A DNA stretch of 8,611 nt, taken from the NCBI GenBank assembly GCA_964614855.1, contig CAZTMX010000119.1, positions 1-8,611 on the forward strand, in the 5' to 3' direction. Position 1 is the first letter of the stretch; every line of letters starts with the position of its first letter. The notes beneath the pieces are model-generated. The model ran no database searches and was not told the origin of the DNA. It worked only from the letters and a program-made list of their open reading frames with translations. Source of the DNA: CAWJHE01 sp964614855. Its GTDB lineage: Bacteria; Chloroflexota; Anaerolineae; Anaerolineales; UBA4823. The position numbers and the translations under genes are program-made. Below are positions 5,334 to 8,611 of this stretch, piece after piece.

Positions 5334-6392
5334 ATGACAGATGTTAAAGACTTTCTCAAGCAATTGATTTCCGCTCCAGGACTGTCCGGTCATGAAGCCC
5401 CGGTACGCGAGTTGATCGAACAGGCCTGGCGCCCGCTGGCGGATGAGATCGAAACCAGCCGGCTGGGCAGCCTGCATGCTTTACGCCGCGGCAGCCTGCC
5501 CGAACCCAGGCCCAGCTTGCTGCTTGCTACGCATATGGACGCCATCGGTCTGATGGTATCGGGCATCGTGGATGGCTTTCTGCGCCTGGACCAGATTGGC
5601 GGGGTTGACCCGCGCGTGCTGCCGGGTCAGTTTGTCACCGTGCACGGCCGCCAGGATCTGCCGGGTGTGATTGTCTCGCCGCCGCCGCATCTACTGCCCG
5701 AAGGCGAAGGCGATAAAGCCGTGAAGTTGGATCATTTGCTGGTGGATACCGGTTTGCTGCCTGGCGAGGTCCCTAACAAAGTGCGCGTGGGTGACCTGGT
5801 TTCGTTTGCCCAGGAGCCATTTGAGATGGGCGAAGACAACCTGGCGGGACACTCGATGGATAACCGGGCTTCGGTTGCCGCGCTGACTGCCTGTCTGCAG
5901 ACCCTGCAAAACCGCCGGCCGATGTGGGATATCTGGGCGGTCGCCACCAGCCAGGAAGAAGAGACCCTGGGTGGAGCTGCGACCTCGGCATTTCAGATCC
6001 GCCCGACCCTGGCTGTGGCAATCGATGTCACCTTTGGCGCCGGTCCCGGCAGCCCAGCGCACAAGACATTCCCGGTAGGTAAGTGCCTGACATTGGGTTG
6101 GGGTCCGAACATCCACCCCAAGTTCTATACGGTTTTTAAAGAGCTGGCTGAGCGGCTCGAAATTCCGACGCGCATCGAAATTATGCCGCGTTCCTCCGGC
6201 ACCGATGCCATCGCCTTACAGGTAGCGGCGGAGGGCATACCGACCATGGTGGTGAGCATTCCGCTAAAATATATGCACACACCGGTGGAGGTGGTATCGA
6301 TGAAAGATATCCAGCGTGCTGGACGCCTGCTGGCTGAGGTTTGCATGCTGCTGGATGAAAAGTTTATGGACCATATCCGCCTGGATGGATAA
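5334..6392 (+). CDS. M42 family metallo-aminopeptidase, paralogue 1
   Basis: M42 enzymes are two-metal (Zn/Co) aminopeptidases that assemble into hollow tetrahedral dodecamers (TET) in the cytoplasm and trim peptides; some members are labelled endoglucanase or FrvX/YsdC-like. This 352-residue protein keeps all expected residues: H67 and D69 in THMDAIG, bridging D176 in SMDNR, catalytic and metal E208-E209 in SQEEE, D231 in AIDVTFG and H315 in KYMHTPVE. GTDA (289-292) precedes the last His. It differs from its two neighbours in several motifs (Ala instead of Glu after HMD, DNR instead of DDR, QEEETLGGA instead of QEEVG). Start by family N-terminus (FLKQLISAPGLSGHE) and Shine-Dalgarno. The next gene begins 21 nt downstream. 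No signal peptide. Exact substrate specificity cannot be read from sequence. Confidence 0.95.
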   Translation: MTDVKDFLKQLISAPGLSGHEAPVRELIEQAWRPLADEIETSRLGSLHALRRGSLPEPRPSLLLATHMDAIGLMVSGIVDGFLRLDQIGGVDPRVLPGQFVTVHGRQDLPGVIVSPPPHLLPEGEGDKAVKLDHLLVDTGLLPGEVPNKVRVGDLVSFAQEPFEMGEDNLAGHSMDNRASVAALTACLQTLQNRRPMWDIWAVATSQEEETLGGAATSAFQIRPTLAVAIDVTFGAGPGSPAHKTFPVGKCLTLGWGPNIHPKFYTVFKELAERLEIPTRIEIMPRSSGTDAIALQVAAEGIPTMVVSIPLKYMHTPVEVVSMKDIQRAGRLLAEVCMLLDEKFMDHIRLDG

Positions 6393-6413
6393 AGGGTAAG
6401 ACAAGGGATAACA

Positions 6414-7529
6414 ATGAAGAAGATACCGTCAGAAAAAGACAACCGCCCGCCGCGCATCGGTGCAACTCAAATTCACCTGTTGGAGCGCTTGTGCAACACC
6501 TGCGGCGTTTCCGGCGACGAAGGGGCGGTGCGAGCGGTGGTCAAAGAACAGATCGAGGCCTATGCCGATGAATTAAGCGTAGACGCCATGGGCAATATCC
6601 TGGCACTGCGCAAAGGGAGCGCCCCAGGGCGGTTGCGCGTGATGCTGGCTGCCCACATGGATGAAGTGGGTATGATCCTGATGCAGGATGAAGAAGACGG
6701 CATTTACCGTTTTGAGGCCATCGGCGGGTTGGATGTGCGTTACCTGGCTGGAAAACCCGTCCTGGCTGGCAGCGATAAAGTGCCGGGTGTGATCGGTTTC
6801 AAACCCATCCACATGACCAACCCGGAAGAGCGGCGCCAGGCGATTACCATCGACCAGCTGCGCATCGACCTGGGAGCTGCAAACGGCAAGAAGGTGAAAC
6901 CCGGCGATGGGGTGGCTTTTGCCACTCGTTTTGCCCGCCTGGGTCCCAGCCTGCGGGCAAAGGCGCTGGATGACCGCCTGGGAGTGGCCACCCTGATTGA
7001 ATTATTCAAGCACGCACCGGCGAATATCGACCTGCTGGCAGCCTTCACCGTGCAAGAAGAGGTTGGGCTGCGCGGGGCAAAGGTAGCTGCCTATGCCATG
7101 AACCCCGATTTGGCAATCGTGTTGGACAGCACGCCTGCCAACGACCTGCCGCTGTGGGATCGCGGCGGCTGCGCAGGGGAGGACTGCCTGGAGAATACGC
7201 GCTACAACACCCGCCTGGGCGCTGGACCGGCAATTTACATCGCCGACCGTGTCACCGTATCGGACCCAAGGCTGGTGCGGCACCTGGTGCAGACGGCGGA
7301 AGCGCGCGCTATCCCATACCAGATACGCCAACCGGGCGGCGGAGGCACCGATGCAGGCGCCATCCACAAACAGCGCGCCGGGGTGCCTTCGGTCTCGGTA
7401 TCTGTGCCCACCCGCTATCTGCATACCCCTGCCTGCCTGGCGCGCCTGGAAGACTGGCGCAACACCCTGGCGCTGGTGTACGCAGCTTTGGAAAACATGT
7501 CGCCTGAAATTCTTCAGACAGAACGTTAA
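6414..7529 (+). CDS. M42 family metallo-aminopeptidase, paralogue 2
   Basis: A 371-residue M42 peptidase with the full metal set: H81 and D83 in AAHMDEVG, D186 in KALDDR, E215-E216 in TVQEEVGLRGA, D238 in VLDSTPAND and H337 in RYLHTPA. GTDA at 311-314 follows a Gly-rich GGGG. It carries about 18 extra N-terminal residues (basic and polar, no signal peptide) before the usual start of the fold. Between D238 and the conserved GAGPAIY (269-275) is a loop about 13 residues longer than in paralogue 3, containing two Cys (253, 258). Shine-Dalgarno AAGGG (6403-6407) is 6 nt upstream. The C-terminus has LARLEDWRNT in place of the acidic VEVVSMKD-type segment. It is probably co-translated with its neighbours and may form its own or mixed TET particles (inference). 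Confidence 0.95.
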   Translation: MKKIPSEKDNRPPRIGATQIHLLERLCNTCGVSGDEGAVRAVVKEQIEAYADELSVDAMGNILALRKGSAPGRLRVMLAAHMDEVGMILMQDEEDGIYRFEAIGGLDVRYLAGKPVLAGSDKVPGVIGFKPIHMTNPEERRQAITIDQLRIDLGAANGKKVKPGDGVAFATRFARLGPSLRAKALDDRLGVATLIELFKHAPANIDLLAAFTVQEEVGLRGAKVAAYAMNPDLAIVLDSTPANDLPLWDRGGCAGEDCLENTRYNTRLGAGPAIYIADRVTVSDPRLVRHLVQTAEARAIPYQIRQPGGGGTDAGAIHKQRAGVPSVSVSVPTRYLHTPACLARLEDWRNTLALVYAALENMSPEILQTER

Positions 7530-7570
7530 ACCGATCGATTATCCAACCCCTGGTTTGTTGAGGAGCATCT

Positions 7571-8578
7571 ATGAAAGCCTTGATCCGTAAATTAGTCGAG
7601 ACCCCCGGACCTTCCGGTTATGAAACGCAAATTCGCAATGCCTTGCGTGAAGAAGTGGAAGCCCTTGCCGATGAGATCACCGTCGACAACCTGGGCAACC
7701 TGATCGCCCGCCTGGGTAAAAAGGGTGACGGCGGTTTGAAAATTATGCTGGCGGCGCATTTGGATGAAATTGGCGTGATCGCCACGCATATCGATGAGCG
7801 CGGTTTTGTGCGTTTTCTGCCGGTAGGCGGCGTCCGCCCGCACACCTGCCTGGGAGGGCGGGTGCTGTTTCTCAACGGCGCTCGTGGGGTGATCGGTGCT
7901 GAACGCCTGACCAACCCGCAGAATGTGCCCGGGTTTGAGCAATTGTATATCGACCTGGGGGCAACCTCCCGCAAAGATTGCCCGGTGAAGGTCGGCGATA
8001 TGGCGGTCTTTGAGCGCCCGCTGATCGAGCTGGGGGGGCGGCTGGTCTCCAAAGCGCTGGATGACCGCATCGGGGCGGCGGTTTTGATTGAAACGATGAG
8101 AAACCTGCGCCAGGCGGCAGAGCGCACACCGCACGAGCTCTATTTTGTTTTCAGCGTCCAGGAAGAAGTGGGCGATGGCGGCGCACGCACTGCGGCTTAC
8201 CGCATCGACCCGGATATTGGTCTGGCGGTGGATGTCACCGGTGTAGGCGACACCCCGCGCGGAGTCACCATGGATGTTGCCCTGGGCAAGGGTCCGGCGA
8301 TCAAGGTGCGCGACCAGGGGCTGCTCTCCGACCCGCGTATTGTAGATTGGATGGTGAAAACAGCGGATAAGAACGCTATCCCCTACCAGATGGAAATCCT
8401 GCAATACGGTTGGACGGACGCCAGCGCCATCCAGATCACTCGCGCCGGTGTGCCGGCGGGTTGCCTCTCGCTGCCCTGCCGTTATGTGCATTCCCCGTCG
8501 GAGATGGTGGATGTTCAGGATGTGCAGCACGCGGTAAACCTGCTCACAGCGCTGTTGAAAGACCCCATTCAGTTGTAA
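7571..8578 (+). CDS. M42 family metallo-aminopeptidase, paralogue 3
   Basis: The 335-residue product is the shortest of the three. Metal and catalytic residues are all present: H63 and D65 in AAHLDEIG, D164 in KALDDR, E198-E199 in SVQEEVGDGGA, D221 in AVDVTG and H307 in RYVHSPSE. The usual GTDA reads WTDA (281-284), and the loop between the first His motif and the bridging Asp is shorter than in the others (LTNPQNVPGFEQL rather than a PPH-type segment). The typical ending MVDVQDVQHAVNLL is retained. The start has GAGGAG (7560-7565) at 5 nt spacing, the best Shine-Dalgarno in the array. The gap from paralogue 2 is 41 nt with no terminator or promoter visible. Cytoplasmic; no signal peptide. 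Confidence 0.95.
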   Translation: MKALIRKLVETPGPSGYETQIRNALREEVEALADEITVDNLGNLIARLGKKGDGGLKIMLAAHLDEIGVIATHIDERGFVRFLPVGGVRPHTCLGGRVLFLNGARGVIGAERLTNPQNVPGFEQLYIDLGATSRKDCPVKVGDMAVFERPLIELGGRLVSKALDDRIGAAVLIETMRNLRQAAERTPHELYFVFSVQEEVGDGGARTAAYRIDPDIGLAVDVTGVGDTPRGVTMDVALGKGPAIKVRDQGLLSDPRIVDWMVKTADKNAIPYQMEILQYGWTDASAIQITRAGVPAGCLSLPCRYVHSPSEMVDVQDVQHAVNLLTALLKDPIQL

Positions 8579-8585
8579 CGTGTGG

Positions 8586-8611
8586 ATGATGCCAAAAAGA
8601 ATCCTGGTTGT
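8586..8611 (+). CDS. Start of a further plus-strand gene (partial)
   Basis: Two consecutive in-frame ATG codons (8586, 8589) open a frame to the window edge reading MMPKRILV. A basic N-terminus followed by a hydrophobic beta strand is typical of Rossmann-like or response-regulator folds, but too little is present to name a product. It begins 7-10 nt after the stop of the third peptidase, as expected for the next operon gene. The upstream sequence GTGGATG is a poor Shine-Dalgarno. A GTG at 8582 in another frame is an alternative. Confidence 0.45.

Noticed and set aside
7592..8530. A 312-codon minus-strand frame opposite the third M42 gene
   Set aside because: Shadow frame; the plus strand carries the complete M42 active-site set.
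1..8611. CRISPR array, tRNA or rRNA gene, insertion sequence, phage or defence system
   Set aside because: No regularly spaced repeats, no cloverleaf seen, no transposase or integrase, and no toxin-antitoxin or defence-type proteins; the genes are housekeeping and peptidases.

Overview
The window reads as a typical bacterial chromosome segment of high GC content with tight gene packing. It shows no sign of mobile elements, tRNA or rRNA genes, or CRISPR. The gene set (serS, lysS, greA, a PIG-L deacetylase, a membrane-anchored Pro/Thr-rich protein and three M42 aminopeptidases) and the Pro/Thr-rich low-complexity style suggest a Chloroflexota bacterium of the Anaerolineae type. That placement is inference from protein style; no phylogenetic marker could be tested here.

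Left half, minus strand (read right to left): a PIG-L/LmbE-type deacetylase (3859-4710), greA (3178-3639), lysS (1563-3086) and serS (171-1445). Between them lie readable signals. There is a greA promoter (TTGCGC-17-TAAAAT) with a leader of about 128 nt containing hairpins. A very strong intrinsic terminator separates greA from lysS, with a possible competing hairpin. A perfect-consensus promoter (TTGACA-16-TATAAT) stands directly before serS. A second strong terminator lies after serS, and right behind it a ribosome binding site plus ATG mark the start of another minus-strand gene that leaves the window. This half is translation and transcription housekeeping: two class II aminoacyl-tRNA synthetases and the RNA polymerase rescue factor.

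Right half, plus strand: a divergent promoter (TTGCCA-17-TATCAT) leads into a 148-residue protein with one membrane segment and a disordered Pro/Thr/Ser tail. Three tandem M42-family metallo-aminopeptidases follow (5334-6392, 6414-7529, 7571-8578) with gaps of 28, 21 and 41 nt, each with a good Shine-Dalgarno. All three keep the complete set of metal-binding and catalytic residues but belong to clearly different subtypes. They look like one operon that continues into another gene starting at the right edge. Tandem divergent M42 genes suggest a set of dodecameric TET peptidases with complementary specificity, possibly mixed in one particle, for the final steps of peptide degradation in the cytoplasm.

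The most interesting points are the tandem M42 trio behind a stalk-like membrane protein, the greA-lysS terminator with its overlapping alternative hairpin, the structured greA leader, and the altered acidic tip motif of GreA. None is a clearly new system; most of the window is ordinary conserved chromosome.
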